A DNA stretch of 63,630 bases from CAZKXX01 sp964556705 (GCA_964556705.1 CAZKXX010000006.1:1-63630), one strand, 5' to 3'; shown: positions 42,614 through 51,147, numbered from the stretch's first letter. Notes: generated by a model not told the origin, from the letters alone. Numbers and translations are program-made.

Positions 42614-43885
42614 TCAGCTTGTTGCGGTGGACGCCGCTTTGCTTGTGCGGGCCCGCGCGCCGAGCATCACCGCGGTCCACAGAATGATACCCACGAAACC
42701 GTAAACTGCCGCCGCCGCGATGGCCCGCTGGTTCGTTCGTCCCGGAACCGCAAACAGCAGGGCATTGATTACTCCCGCCGCGAGCATCACGCGCTCCAGA
42801 AGTTTCTCGCCGCGCAACACCACGGGAGAAGCCAGAGCCAACAGCAGCCATCCGCTCAGATAGAGAATATTCGTGTAAGGCCCGAGCAGAAGCTGCGCGG
42901 AGATGAAAACCGCGCCCGCGGTGACCGTGTAAGGGTTTCCGTTCGATCCGAAGTCCTCCCGCGCGCGCTCGGATGCGCGGCGCAAGAGCACGCACATCCA
43001 GAGCGAAAGCGCCAGAATCGCCAGGCGAATCGCCGTCGTCCCTGTCTCGACCACGCCGCGCGGCAGCTCGACCACGGTGGCCTGGGGATAGTCGGGGTCG
43101 TGGTATTCGGAATAATCGACGCGCGTGAACCAGCGCTCCAGCGCGCCTTCGAGCGAATGGTCGAGCGCATGTTGTTTCTTGAACTCATCCGTATTGCGAG
43201 CCACCACCTCGTACCACGATCGATAGAGCGAAACCGTTTCGCGCGGGCCGAAGTAAACGACCGGCAACATCCACAGGAGGGCGCTGAAAGCCACGACGCG
43301 CGCGGCCAGTCCCCACTCGCGCCGCACCGCCAACACGGGCAGAAGGAAGAGCGGAAAGATCTTGACAGCGCCTCCCACGGCAAGCGCCGCGCTCGCCGTC
43401 CAGACGCGGCCGCGGCTCCAGGCGAGCACGCCGAGAATCGTCAGCAGGACGACGAAGAGGTGGACGTTACCGTACCGCAGCGCGATGACGACATACGGCC
43501 CGGCCAGTGTCGCCAGCAACAGCGCGTACGTTGCGCGTCGCTGCGGTCGCCAGTGAAGACAGGCTTGTCGGATGACGGCCGCCGTCGCGAGCACGAGCAG
43601 CGCAAACCAGATTCCGTAGGCATTTGAAAAACTCAGCCAGCCCAGCGGGAAAATGAGCAGCACGAAGAGAGGCGGGTAGAGATAAATGGCCGGCGGGCCG
43701 AGCGAAAACGTATCGGAATAGAGGTCGGTTCGGCCTGCGAGCAGACTCATCGCAGAATTGTAGTAAACGATGAAATCAACGCTGCGCTCGGCGAAATGCC
43801 GTCCGAACGCGAACGCGGCGAGCGCCGCGCCGATCCAGAGGAAAGTCCGTCGGTGCGCGGCAAGCCTTTGTGAGAACGTCCGCAT
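42614..43885 (-). CDS. polytopic glycosyltransferase, GT87/DUF2029-like
   Basis: About 423 residues with roughly ten transmembrane helices. Near the N-terminus a conserved Asp lies in the first periplasmic loop (HFAERSVDFIVYYNSAMSLL), as in GT-C mannosyltransferases of the GT87 family, and later segments (GGAVKIFPLFLLPVLAVRRE, LLLGPYTNILYLSGWLLLAL) match the same family. These use polyprenyl-linked sugars to build envelope glycans; acceptor and sugar are unknown. I use the ATG at 43885; an upstream in-frame GTG at 43912 overlaps the yraN stop. Neither has a strong ribosome-binding site. It is likely in an operon with yraN. Confidence 0.8.
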   Translation of the reverse strand: MRTFSQRLAAHRRTFLWIGAALAAFAFGRHFAERSVDFIVYYNSAMSLLAGRTDLYSDTFSLGPPAIYLYPPLFVLLIFPLGWLSFSNAYGIWFALLVLATAAVIRQACLHWRPQRRATYALLLATLAGPYVVIALRYGNVHLFVVLLTILGVLAWSRGRVWTASAALAVGGAVKIFPLFLLPVLAVRREWGLAARVVAFSALLWMLPVVYFGPRETVSLYRSWYEVVARNTDEFKKQHALDHSLEGALERWFTRVDYSEYHDPDYPQATVVELPRGVVETGTTAIRLAILALSLWMCVLLRRASERAREDFGSNGNPYTVTAGAVFISAQLLLGPYTNILYLSGWLLLALASPVVLRGEKLLERVMLAAGVINALLFAVPGRTNQRAIAAAAVYGFVGIILWTAVMLGARARTSKAASTATS

Positions 43886-43908
43886 GTTCCGGCCAGGCCC
43901 GTCTTCAC

Positions 43909-44370
43909 TCACTCCTTGAACGCGTCTTTGGTGAGCCGCGCCGTGAGGCCCGCCTCCGGGTCCCAGAGAACGCTGACGACGTCGTAGCGATAATTGACTT
44001 CTTTCCGGCGCAGGCGCTTCAGGTAATCGCGAGCGGCGTGCACGATGCGTTTTCGTTTGGCGCGGGAGACGGCGGTTTCCGGCGGGCCGCCTTCGAGCGA
44101 GGTGCGGGATTTAACCTCGATGAAGGCGAGCACGGGCCCGTCCCACGCAATCAGGTCAATCTCGCCGCGTCCGGAGCGGGCACGCCGGTTGCGCGCCACG
44201 ATGGTGTATCCGCAGCGGCGCAAATACCAGTAGGCGAGCATCTCGCCGCGCTCGCCGGTTTCGAGGTGTTCCGCCGCGGGCTGGCCCGCGCCCGCCGCGC
44301 GCAGCCGCCGCGCGCGCTGGCGTTCCTTCCAGACCAGCGCGCCGTACATGAGGCGGGCGAAGAAAGACAT
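43909..44370 (-). CDS. YraN family (UPF0102) putative endonuclease
   Basis: 153 residues. The restriction-endonuclease-like core is intact: AYWYLRRCGYTIVARNRRA, then RSGRGEIDLIAWDGPVLAFI and EVKSR, which together form the E-x-D...E-x-K metal site. The family is widespread and usually sits near housekeeping genes, with a suggested but unproven role in DNA or RNA processing. Its start lies against a heptanucleotide repeat block, and its end meets the GT87 gene. Confidence 0.9.
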   Translation of the reverse strand: MSFFARLMYGALVWKERQRARRLRAAGAGQPAAEHLETGERGEMLAYWYLRRCGYTIVARNRRARSGRGEIDLIAWDGPVLAFIEVKSRTSLEGGPPETAVSRAKRKRIVHAARDYLKRLRRKEVNYRYDVVSVLWDPEAGLTARLTKDAFKE

Positions 44371-44459
44371 GGGAATTCGGGATCCGGGACTCGGGTTTCG
44401 GGACGGACTCCCTCTTTTCAGGTCCCCGATTCGCGAGTCCCGAATCGCAGGTCCCTAAT
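44371..44459. repeat. two heptanucleotide tandem-repeat blocks
   Basis: 44371-44405 is read as five 7-mers (GGGAATT, CGGGATC, CGGGACT, CGGGTTT, CGGGACG) and 44425-44459 as five more (CCCGATT, CGCGAGT, CCCGAAT, CGCAGGT, CCCTAAT). The second block is roughly the inverse complement of the first, so the spacer can fold. It overlaps the last codons of the aminotransferase gene. Confidence 0.75.
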
Positions 44460-45792
44460 TCGACGCTTCTTCGATGCACTTCTCGAGCACGTCCAGCGCG
44501 AAGTCCGCCTGTGTTTCGTCAACCACCAGCGGCGGCATCAGGCGCACCGTGCTTTCTCCGCAGCCGAGCAACAGAACGCCGCGCTCGAAGGCACGCTCGA
44601 TGACGCGCTTCTTCGCTCCCGGATTCGGCTCGCGCGTCTTCGGGTCCTTGACCAGCTCGATCCCGATCATCAGCCCCTTGCCGCGCACATCGCCGACGAT
44701 GCGGTGCCGCTTCGGCCAGTCCTTCAGCCGCGCCAGAATGTGCCCGCCTACTGCCGCCGCGTTGGCGATGTATTTCTCCTCGAGCAAGCGGATGGTCTCC
44801 AGTGCCGCGGCGCAGGCCACGGGATTTCCCCCGAAGGTCGAAGCGTGCGCGCCCGGACCCCAGTTCATGAGGTCGGCGCGAGCGATGGTGACACCGAGCG
44901 GCATCCCGCTCGCGATGCCCTTCGCCGTGATGAGGATATCGGGCACCACGCCCCAGTGCTCCGAGGCCCACATCTTGCCCGTGCGCCCCATGCCGGACTG
45001 CACTTCGTCAAAGATGAGCAGGATGCCGTGCCGGTCGGCGAGCTGCCGCAGCTTGGCGAGAAATCCGGGCGGCGGAATGACGTAACCGCCCTCGCCCTGA
45101 ATCGGCTCGACCACGATGGCCGCAACTTCTTCGGGCGGCACGGCCGTCTTGAACAGCCGTTCGATGTTCTCGATGCAGCCGCAATCGCCCTCGCATTCTT
45201 CAATCGCGTGGCCCATCGGACAGCGATAGGGATTGGGGAAGGGAACGTGCGAGACGCCGGGCAGCAGCGGCCCGAAACCGTTCCGCTGTACGGCCTTCGA
45301 GGCCGTCAGCGAAAGCGAGCCGAACGTGCGTCCGTGGAAGGCGCCGAGAAAAGCGATGAAACGATGCCGCCGCGTCGCGTAGCGCGCCACCTTCATCGCG
45401 GCTTCCATCGCTTCCGTTCCCGAATTGCCGAAATAGACGCGCTTGGGCGAATCGCCCGGAGCGATTTCCGCCAGCCTCTTCGCCGTTTCGGCGAGCAGCG
45501 GGTAGTAGAAGTCCGTCCCCGACATGTGAATCAGTTCGGCGGCCTGACGCTGGATGGCCCGAACGACGTCGGGATGGCAGTGCCCCGTTGAGACCACGGC
45601 GATGCCGGCGCTGAAATCGAGGAACACGTTGCCGTCCACGTCCTCGATGAGGGGGCCCGAGCCGCGCCGCGCGACGAGCGGGTAATCGCGCGTGTAGGAA
45701 GGTGAAACGAACTGTCGGTCGAGCGCCAGAACCTTCAGGGCCTCGGGCCCGGGAAGCTTGGTGCGAATCTCAGGAAGTCTTTTCTCCGTCAT
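44455..45792 (-). CDS. class III PLP-dependent aminotransferase (acetylornithine/GABA type)
   Basis: 445 residues. Class III features: GIAVVSTGHCHPDVVRAIQR, YFGNSGTEAMEAAMKVARYA, ILLIFDEVQSGMGRTGKMWA (Asp for the PLP nitrogen) and ILITAKGIASGMPLG, whose Lys forms the Schiff base, then ASTFGGNPVACAAALE. These match the acetylornithine/4-aminobutyrate branch. An unusual Cys-rich insert (CPMGHAIEECEGDCGCIENI) could bind metal. Substrate cannot be fixed from sequence; no arginine or GABA genes are adjacent. GGAGG precedes the ATG. Confidence 0.9.
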   Translation of the reverse strand: MTEKRLPEIRTKLPGPEALKVLALDRQFVSPSYTRDYPLVARRGSGPLIEDVDGNVFLDFSAGIAVVSTGHCHPDVVRAIQRQAAELIHMSGTDFYYPLLAETAKRLAEIAPGDSPKRVYFGNSGTEAMEAAMKVARYATRRHRFIAFLGAFHGRTFGSLSLTASKAVQRNGFGPLLPGVSHVPFPNPYRCPMGHAIEECEGDCGCIENIERLFKTAVPPEEVAAIVVEPIQGEGGYVIPPPGFLAKLRQLADRHGILLIFDEVQSGMGRTGKMWASEHWGVVPDILITAKGIASGMPLGVTIARADLMNWGPGAHASTFGGNPVACAAALETIRLLEEKYIANAAAVGGHILARLKDWPKRHRIVGDVRGKGLMIGIELVKDPKTREPNPGAKKRVIERAFERGVLLLGCGESTVRLMPPLVVDETQADFALDVLEKCIEEASN

Positions 45793-45940
45793 GATGGGCT
45801 CCTCCGGTCTGTGGTCGCGGGAAATTCACCGCGGATTCGGCCGCTTGCAGGGGGGCAGACCAGAGGGGATTAGTCGCCGCCGAAAAGGCTCGGCCGCGCG
45901 AGCAGGGGAAGGCGACGGCGTGTCGCCCGGCTGAGGCTGT

Positions 45941-47431
45941 TCATTTGCGTTTCCATCGCGTTCCAGCCTTCGTATCTTCCAGTATAACTCCGGCGGTCTG
46001 GAGTTCGTCCCGGATTTTATCGGCGGACGCAAAGTCGCCGCGGCGCCGCGCTTCGTTGCGCTTCGCGATGCGCTCCTCGACCGCTTCATCGCTCAACGTC
46101 TCGACCAGCACGCCCGCCGTGTAGCCGTTGCCGGCGCCCGTTTCGAACTTTTCTTCCGCCGCCGGGCGCACAAAACCGAACTTGCGAAGGCGTTCCTGGT
46201 CTTGGTCTTCGAGGACGGCGAAGATGCGGTCCCAGCGCTCCAGCATGTCAAGCATCGGCGCGCGGTCCGCGTCGCCGAACTCGCCGCGGTCCATCGCCGC
46301 GTTCACCTCGCGGACGAGCTCGAACGCCGCCGCCATCGCTTCCGCCGTGTTCAGGTTGTCGTCGAGCGCCTCCTCGAACTCGCGCCGCGCCTTCTGCGCG
46401 CGCGCTTCAAGCGCCGGGTGCGAGCCCGGCGGAAATTTCTCCATCGTCAGCCGGAAGCGGAAATTCCGCAGGCGCTCAATGGACTGCTGCGCCTGGTGCA
46501 GGCCGTCGAAAGTGAAGTTAAGCGGCTTGCGAAAGGGGACGGAAGCGAGTAGATAGCGAACCGCCGAGGGTTTGGCTCCCTCCGCAATGAGGTCGCGCAG
46601 CGTGTAGAAGTTTCCGAGCGACTTCGACATCTTCTGGCCGTTCACGATGAGGTGCTCGGCGTGCAGCCAGTAGCGCACGAAGGGCTTTCCCGTCGCGGCT
46701 TCGCTCTGCGCGATTTCGTTCTCGTGATGGGGAAAGATGAGGTCGGAACCGCCCGAGTGGATGTCAAAGGTCTCGCCCAGGTGCTTCATGGACATGACGG
46801 AGCACTCGATGTGCCAGCCGGGGCGGCCGCGGCCGAGCGGCGTCTCCCAGTACGGCTCGCCTTCCTTGGACGCCTTCCACAGGACGAAGTCGCGCGCATT
46901 GTCTTTGTCGTACTCGTCGGAGTCCACGCGCGCGCCGTCGCGAATTCCGCCCAGATCGATTTTCGAAAGCTTGCCGTAGTCCTTGAACTTTTCGACGCGA
47001 AAGTAAATGGACCCTTCGCTTTCGTAAGCGTAACCCTTGGCGAGTAGCACGCGAACGAGTTCCGCCATCTCGGTGATGTAGTCCGTGGCGCGGACGACGA
47101 CCTCGGGCTGTTCGAGGTTCAGCAGCTCCCGGTCCACCTCGTGCGCCCGGATGAATTTGTCCGTGTACTCGCGCAGCGAAACGCCCGCCGCCTGCGAGTT
47201 GCGGATCGTCTTGTCGTCCACGTCCGTCAGGTTCATGACGTGCCACAGCTCGTAGCCGCGGTACTTCAGCCAGCGGCGCAGGATGTCCTGGAAAATGAAA
47301 GTGCGGTAGTTGCCGATGTGCGCGTAGTCGTAAACCGTCAGGCCGCAGGTGTACATCCTCACCTTGCCCGGTTCGAGCGGCGCGAATTCTTCGACTTTGC
47401 CCGACAGAGTGTTGTAGAAGCGGAGGGCCAT
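45941..47431 (-). CDS. cysS: cysteinyl-tRNA synthetase
   Basis: 496 residues, usual length. Class I motifs are present: zinc-site Cys in MYTCGLTVYDYAHIGNYRTF (HIGN version of HIGH) and KMSKSLGNF (KMSKS). WHIECSVMSMKHLG supplies further zinc and substrate residues. It charges tRNA-Cys, whose gene is about 4.7 kb away on the same strand. A promoter lies just upstream. No strong ribosome-binding site precedes the ATG. Confidence 0.97.
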   Translation of the reverse strand: MALRFYNTLSGKVEEFAPLEPGKVRMYTCGLTVYDYAHIGNYRTFIFQDILRRWLKYRGYELWHVMNLTDVDDKTIRNSQAAGVSLREYTDKFIRAHEVDRELLNLEQPEVVVRATDYITEMAELVRVLLAKGYAYESEGSIYFRVEKFKDYGKLSKIDLGGIRDGARVDSDEYDKDNARDFVLWKASKEGEPYWETPLGRGRPGWHIECSVMSMKHLGETFDIHSGGSDLIFPHHENEIAQSEAATGKPFVRYWLHAEHLIVNGQKMSKSLGNFYTLRDLIAEGAKPSAVRYLLASVPFRKPLNFTFDGLHQAQQSIERLRNFRFRLTMEKFPPGSHPALEARAQKARREFEEALDDNLNTAEAMAAAFELVREVNAAMDRGEFGDADRAPMLDMLERWDRIFAVLEDQDQERLRKFGFVRPAAEEKFETGAGNGYTAGVLVETLSDEAVEERIAKRNEARRRGDFASADKIRDELQTAGVILEDTKAGTRWKRK

Positions 47432-47467
47432 ATCAGCGCTACGCGGCGCAGGTCTGCCAAATCGTCA

Positions 47468-47497
47468 ATTCTATCGGCAGGGCGGAGCGCAAGTCAA
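47468..47497 (-). promoter_or_regulatory. sigma-70-type promoter of cysS
   Basis: Minus strand TTGACT (47492-47497), 18 bases, TAGAAT (47468-47473); each hexamer is five of six consensus. Predicted start near 47461, about 30 bases upstream of the cysS ATG. Confidence 0.75.
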
Positions 47498-47588
47498 TAA
47501 AACCCGTCACCAAGGCGGGAATCCGTTGCGCGTTTTCGACTTCGCGACTAAAATCTCCGACTGCTTTCCTCTCGCTGACGGAAACCGA

Positions 47589-48191
47589 GTGGACTCTCTT
47601 TCTTCCAAGATCGGTGTGGCGCTCACGCTCTACGGCGGCTGGGGATTGCTGCTGATTTCCTTTCTCGATTCCTCCTTTCTTTCACTTCCGCTCGCGAACG
47701 ACTTGTTTCTGATTCACCTTGCGGGCGAGCAGCCGCACAAGATGCTGCTGTTTGCTACGCAGTGCACGCTGGGTTCGGTGCTCGGCGCCTACGTCACTTA
47801 CGCCATCGCGCGCGGCGGCGGGAAATTCCTGCTGCGCAAGGCTTCCGAGGAGAAAGTGGCGCGGACGCGCCGCTGGCTCGACCGCAACGATTTCGTCACC
47901 GTCCTCGTCGCGTCGCTGCTGCCGCCGCCCGCCCCGTTCAAGCTCTTCCTCATCACCGCCGGCATCGTCCGCGTGAACGCCGGGCGCTTCGGCCTGGCCT
48001 TGCTGGTCGGTCGCGGCGCGCGCTTCCTGATGGTCGGCTGGCTGGGCGCGATGTATGGCGCGGCCGCGGAAGCCTATTTGCGAAAGAACCTCGCCTGGGT
48101 CTCGCTCGTGACGATTGCCGTGGTGCTTGGGCTGACCTTCCTCTATCGCCGCGTGAACGCGCGACGCAGCGCGGCCACTCCCATCGCCTGA
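47589..48191 (+). CDS. VTT/DedA-like membrane protein
   Basis: About 200 residues from the GTG at 47589; the frame is open upstream to a TTG at 47526, which I consider less likely. The VTT-domain pattern is visible: SFLDSSFLSLPLANDLFLIH, a glycine-rich GSVLGAYVTYAIARGGGKFL, and FVTVLVASLLPPPAPFKLFL (the conserved basic/proline re-entrant region), then VGRGARFLMVGWLGAMYG. DedA-like proteins are lipid scramblases or flippases involved in envelope homeostasis. Specificity is unknown. It is divergent from cysS. Confidence 0.82.
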   Translation: MDSLSSKIGVALTLYGGWGLLLISFLDSSFLSLPLANDLFLIHLAGEQPHKMLLFATQCTLGSVLGAYVTYAIARGGGKFLLRKASEEKVARTRRWLDRNDFVTVLVASLLPPPAPFKLFLITAGIVRVNAGRFGLALLVGRGARFLMVGWLGAMYGAAAEAYLRKNLAWVSLVTIAVVLGLTFLYRRVNARRSAATPIA

Positions 48192-48195
48192 ACTC

Positions 48196-48230
48196 CGAAA
48201 CCGGAAGCTGAAAAAGGGGAGCTGGGAAGG
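48196..48230. repeat. heptanucleotide tandem repeat, five units
   Basis: CGAAACC, GGAAGCT, GAAAAAG, GGGAGCT, GGGAAGG: a purine-rich degenerate block between two convergent genes, directly after the stop codon of the VTT gene. Confidence 0.55.
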
Positions 48231-48236
48231 CGCGGC

Positions 48237-49262
48237 TCATTCGCCCGCGCGGCGCGGCGCCGCCGTGAAGGCGAACCACTGCGACCCCGGACGCAATTCG
48301 CGGTCGAGCTCGATTTCCGCTGTGAACCGGCGCCGTTCGAGCCGCGGCAGAAAATAACGCAGGTCGCGCATCTCCACGACGTAACCGTCGCGGGTCTCCT
48401 CCACTCGCGCCCAGGGAAAGCGCGCGAAGTTGAGAAAGATTTCGCCCGTGCGCGTGCGCATCGCGGCCTGGAGCGCCGGCGAAGGCTCCGGCTTGTAGAA
48501 GACCCGCGGCTCGCTCGCGCTCGGCTCGCCGCCGAAAGGGCCCGCGCGGATTTCGAGCACGTGATACGCCGCGTCCGTCTCCGCCACGCCGACCCAACGG
48601 AACGGGCTGAACGGTGTCGGAAACGCGCCCACGCGCCGCGGCGCTTCCTGCGCGTAGAGGTGCGAGTCGAGCCAGGTAACGGCGCGGTGATGCGACAGGT
48701 CTCTCACCAGCCAGACCGCCGGCAGCGCCAGGAGCGCGACGATCGCCGCGCGCCGGAAGTCCGGCTTCCTGGCCCCGACTTCTTCCGAGACCAGCCGCAG
48801 CAAGGCCGCGATTCCAAAGGCCGCGAGCATCACCGCCAGCAGCGGAACGTCGAAGATAAACATGATGTCCCAGGCGTACCAGCGGTCGGTGAACGGCGCG
48901 AGCAGCTTGACGCCGTAAGCGTTCGTGAAATCGAGCAGCAGATGGCTGGCTGCGCCGAGCCAGGCGGCGAAAAAAAGCCAGCGCGCTTCGAGCGGCGGCC
49001 CGGACTTCGCCGGCGCGCGCTTTTTCGCCACAAACCAGAGCCCCGCAGCAAGGAGCGCGCTGAGCGCCGTGGCCCCCGGAATCGAATGTGTGATGCCGCG
49101 ATGGTATTTCAGATACGTCGCCGTGCTGTCGAGCCAGGTGATGGCGTCAATATCCGGCAGGTTCGCGCCCGCGACCAGCGCGAGCGTGGCGAAGCGAGTG
49201 GTGCGGCGAAGCCCCGCGTGGCTGAGCGCGAGCGCGGTGAGCGTGTGCGTGACGTTATCCAT
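48237..49262 (-). CDS. YdjM/LexA-binding-family membrane-bound metal-dependent hydrolase
   Basis: 341 residues from the ATG at 49262; the long open frame upstream is shadow. The N-terminus MDNVTHTLTALALSHAGL, LVAGANLPDIDAI, KYHRGITHSIPGA and GAASHLLLDFTNAYGVKLLA carries the conserved His and Asp residues of the PF04307 membrane hydrolase family, within about five transmembrane helices. The C-terminal ~130 residues form a soluble domain (VEMRDLRYFLPRLERRRFTA). Substrate unknown. A heptanucleotide block lies directly upstream of the start. Confidence 0.85.
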   Translation of the reverse strand: MDNVTHTLTALALSHAGLRRTTRFATLALVAGANLPDIDAITWLDSTATYLKYHRGITHSIPGATALSALLAAGLWFVAKKRAPAKSGPPLEARWLFFAAWLGAASHLLLDFTNAYGVKLLAPFTDRWYAWDIMFIFDVPLLAVMLAAFGIAALLRLVSEEVGARKPDFRRAAIVALLALPAVWLVRDLSHHRAVTWLDSHLYAQEAPRRVGAFPTPFSPFRWVGVAETDAAYHVLEIRAGPFGGEPSASEPRVFYKPEPSPALQAAMRTRTGEIFLNFARFPWARVEETRDGYVVEMRDLRYFLPRLERRRFTAEIELDRELRPGSQWFAFTAAPRRAGE

Positions 49263-49273
49263 GGGAAAGCGAA

Positions 49274-49382
49274 AAGGAAGAAACTGGAAACTGGAAATTC
49301 GAAACCGGCCCGCAGAGCCCGGCGATTCTACTCGAAATAGCTTCGCGCGCGGCCGGTTTCCATTTTCTATTTTCCAGTTTCC
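49274..49382. repeat. two heptanucleotide tandem-repeat blocks flanking an intergenic spacer
   Basis: Block one, 49274-49308: AAGGAAG, AAACTGG, AAACTGG, AAATTCG, AAACCGG. Block two, 49355-49382: GGTTTCC, ATTTTCT, ATTTTCC, AGTTTCC, roughly the inverse complement of block one. The second block overlaps the last codons of the lipid kinase gene. Between them is unremarkable sequence. Confidence 0.8.
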
Positions 49383-50305
49383 ACGGCCGGCGTGAGCAGC
49401 GTCAGCGCCTCCGGCACCACTTCGAAGGTCGCCGGCAGCTCGCCCGCCAGCTCGCCGTCGAGCTCGAAGCGGATGGAAATCTCCGGATCGAGTGGTTCGC
49501 AGATGACGCGTGCGGCGTCGAGCAATTCCACGTCGCGCAGGCGCAGGTGCTGGCGCAGCAGGACCGCCGCGGCGTAAAGAAAGTAGCGCGCGCGGCTGCG
49601 GCCGTTGAACGCGCACACGGCGAACCGCGGCTCGAAGAGGTTGGCCGTCGGCGCGAGCGTCAGCCAGCCGGCGTAATGCCCGGCGCGGTGAAGCACGGCA
49701 AACGTCGGCGCGCGCTCCGCGGAATCGAACCGCAGCCGGAACGGCGGGTAGCTGTAGCGCATCGCCTGCCGGACCGCTTCCACCACGTACGCCGCCACGC
49801 CCCAGCCGATTTTGAACGACCAGGAGAGCCGGTGAATGATGTAGGCGTCGAAGCCGATGCCGGCGAGGCTCAGGAACCAACGTTCTCGGCGCTCCGGCCC
49901 ACCCGGGCCTTCGGCGGTCCAGGTGGCGCGGCCGAGCGGGATGCGTCGAGGTTGCCAGCGGGCGAGCGAGCGCGCCGCGCGCAGGGGGCCGTGCGGCAGC
50001 TTCAGTTCCTTGGCGAGGATGTTGGCCGTGCCGCCGGGCAGGATGCCGACGGGCACCTGAGCGGGCGCGACGCCGTTCACCACTTCGTTCACCGTCCCGT
50101 CGCCGCCGCAGACGAGCACGAGTTCCGCGCCGTCGCGGACCGCGGCTTCCGCGAGCTTCTTCGCCGCGCCCGGCCCGCCGGTGGCTTCCGGCCGCACGTC
50201 CATTCCCGCGGCGCGAAGGATTTTGGTCGCCTCGACGATTTCACGCTCCCGCCGCCGCGACTTTCCCCCGGCGAACGGATTGTAAATGAGGATGACGGTT
50301 TTCAA
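49367..50305 (-). CDS. diacylglycerol kinase-family lipid kinase (YegS/DagK-like)
   Basis: 312 residues. DAGK catalytic domain: ILIYNPFAGGKSRRREREI (nucleotide-binding start), LVLVCGGDGTVNEVVNGV (GGDGT motif) and VPVGILPGGTANILAKELKL. The C-terminal beta domain carries a long variable region ending FELDGELAGELPATFEVVPE, whose ELDGE segment is typical of YegS-like kinases. It phosphorylates diacylglycerol or related lipids at the membrane. The final codons (for ETGK) lie inside a heptanucleotide repeat. Confidence 0.93.
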   Translation of the reverse strand: MKTVILIYNPFAGGKSRRREREIVEATKILRAAGMDVRPEATGGPGAAKKLAEAAVRDGAELVLVCGGDGTVNEVVNGVAPAQVPVGILPGGTANILAKELKLPHGPLRAARSLARWQPRRIPLGRATWTAEGPGGPERRERWFLSLAGIGFDAYIIHRLSWSFKIGWGVAAYVVEAVRQAMRYSYPPFRLRFDSAERAPTFAVLHRAGHYAGWLTLAPTANLFEPRFAVCAFNGRSRARYFLYAAAVLLRQHLRLRDVELLDAARVICEPLDPEISIRFELDGELAGELPATFEVVPEALTLLTPAVETGK

Positions 50306-50345
50306 AGGCGGGGGGCGCGATGAGGAACGCGCTTCATGGAATGGC

Positions 50346-50373
50346 GAAACTCGAATTTAGAAACTGGAAACTC
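50346..50373. repeat. heptanucleotide tandem repeat, four units
   Basis: GAAACTC, GAATTTA, GAAACTG, GAAACTC between the lipid kinase and the small secreted protein gene. Confidence 0.75.
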
Positions 50374-50400
50374 GCGCGGCGCCGATGAACCTCTGAAGCT

Positions 50401-50492
50401 CTCATCCTGAGGAGCCGCAGGCGACGAAGGACCTCCGGACCTCGACGATCCTGCAAATGCGGGGATTCTTCGCGTCGCCCGGAATGACGGTG
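50401..50492. repeat. dispersed repeat element, copy 1
   Basis: It shares TCATCCTGAGGAGCC, GCGACGAAGGA and GGGGATTCTTCGCG-type blocks in the same order as the element at 53270-53407. This copy ends GGAATGAC, an altered form of the terminal GGATGAC, and looks degraded. Confidence 0.7.
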
Positions 50493-50547
50493 ACCACGTA
50501 TTCTTCGGCGATGACCGGAAGCTCGCGCGCCTCGAACGTTTTCCGCG

Positions 50548-50582
50548 TTTCTGATTTCCAGTTTCCGGTTTCGACTTTCACT
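50548..50582. repeat. heptanucleotide tandem repeat, five units
   Basis: TTTCTGA, TTTCCAG, TTTCCGG, TTTCGAC, TTTCACT. It overlaps the stop codon of the small secreted protein gene ending at 50578. Confidence 0.8.
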
Positions 50583-50964
50583 CCGCCGGCGGGCCAAACG
50601 CCACGCCGGTCAGCACTTTCTTCGCGATCATCTCGCCCGTCTTCTTATCTTCGTGGACGTCCACCCAGACCTGCGTGCCGACTTTGAGGTCGTCCAGCTT
50701 CGCCGCCTTGCCGTCGTGCAGGTACTTCGTCTTCTTGTCGAACTTGATCGTCTGGTCCACGCCGAACTTGGTCTTTTCGAGGACCATCTCTTTCTTGTCG
50801 AGCTTCTTGATGACGCCGTAAACGAAGTCTTCGTAGAGCCGCGGAAAAACCGTGGGGTCGCCGAAACGCGCCGTTTTCGGCTTGCGCGGCTCGCGCTGGG
50901 CGAGCGCCGCCGGAGCCGTCGCCAGCACCAGCATCGCGATGAGGAATAGAGAAATGGAGCGCAT
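50578..50964 (-). CDS. small secreted protein of unknown function
   Basis: 128 residues with a strong signal peptide (MRSISLFLIAMLVLATAPA, cleavage near ALAQR). The mature part is Lys-rich with repeated beta-type motifs (GVIKKLDKKEMVLEKTKFGV, TIKFDKKTKYLHDGKAAKLD, VGTQVWVDVHEDKKTGEMIA), reminiscent of small OB- or SH3-like barrels (DUF5666-type). GGAAGG lies about seven bases before the ATG. The open frame extends far upstream antisense to ligA, but the signal peptide and ribosome-binding site fix the start at 50964. Divergent from ligA. Function not recognised. Confidence 0.8.
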   Translation of the reverse strand: MRSISLFLIAMLVLATAPAALAQREPRKPKTARFGDPTVFPRLYEDFVYGVIKKLDKKEMVLEKTKFGVDQTIKFDKKTKYLHDGKAAKLDDLKVGTQVWVDVHEDKKTGEMIAKKVLTGVAFGPPAE

Positions 50965-51003
50965 GAAAGGCCTTCCCTGGCGCGGAATCACGCCGCCTAT
51001 CGA

Positions 51004-51032
51004 AGCTAACAAGCGGTTGGATGCCATGTCAA
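51004..51032 (-). promoter_or_regulatory. probable promoter of the small secreted protein gene
   Basis: Minus strand has consensus TTGACA (51027-51032) and a poor -10, TTAGCT (51004-51009), 17 bases apart. A strong near-palindrome lies just beyond (51038-51060). Confidence 0.45.
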
Positions 51033-51037
51033 GCCAC

Positions 51038-51060
51038 GCGGGTTGGCGCGCCAAACCCGC
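51038..51060. promoter_or_regulatory. long near-palindrome between divergent genes
   Basis: The 23-base segment GCGGGTT-GGCGCGCC-AAACCCGC is an almost perfect inverted repeat centred on GGCGCGCC. It lies between the promoter of the small secreted protein gene and the -10 upstream of ligA. It has no T-run, so a protein-binding site is more likely than a terminator. Confidence 0.4.
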
Positions 51061-51089
51061 GGGCGGGAGCGGAGGGCCGCCGCGCCGAA

Positions 51090-51109
51090 CGGGAGTATAA
51101 TTTCTCCCG
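51090..51109 (+). promoter_or_regulatory. ligA -10 element enclosed by a perfect dyad
   Basis: CGGGAG (51090-51095), TATAATTT, CTCCCG (51104-51109). The consensus TATAAT at 51096-51101 sits exactly between the arms. No good -35 is visible, which fits an activator- or repressor-controlled promoter. Predicted start near 51108, 40 bases before the proposed ligA start. Confidence 0.5.
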
Positions 51110-51147
51110 CCTGCGGGCGAAATTCTGGCCGAAACCTGAGGAGACCC

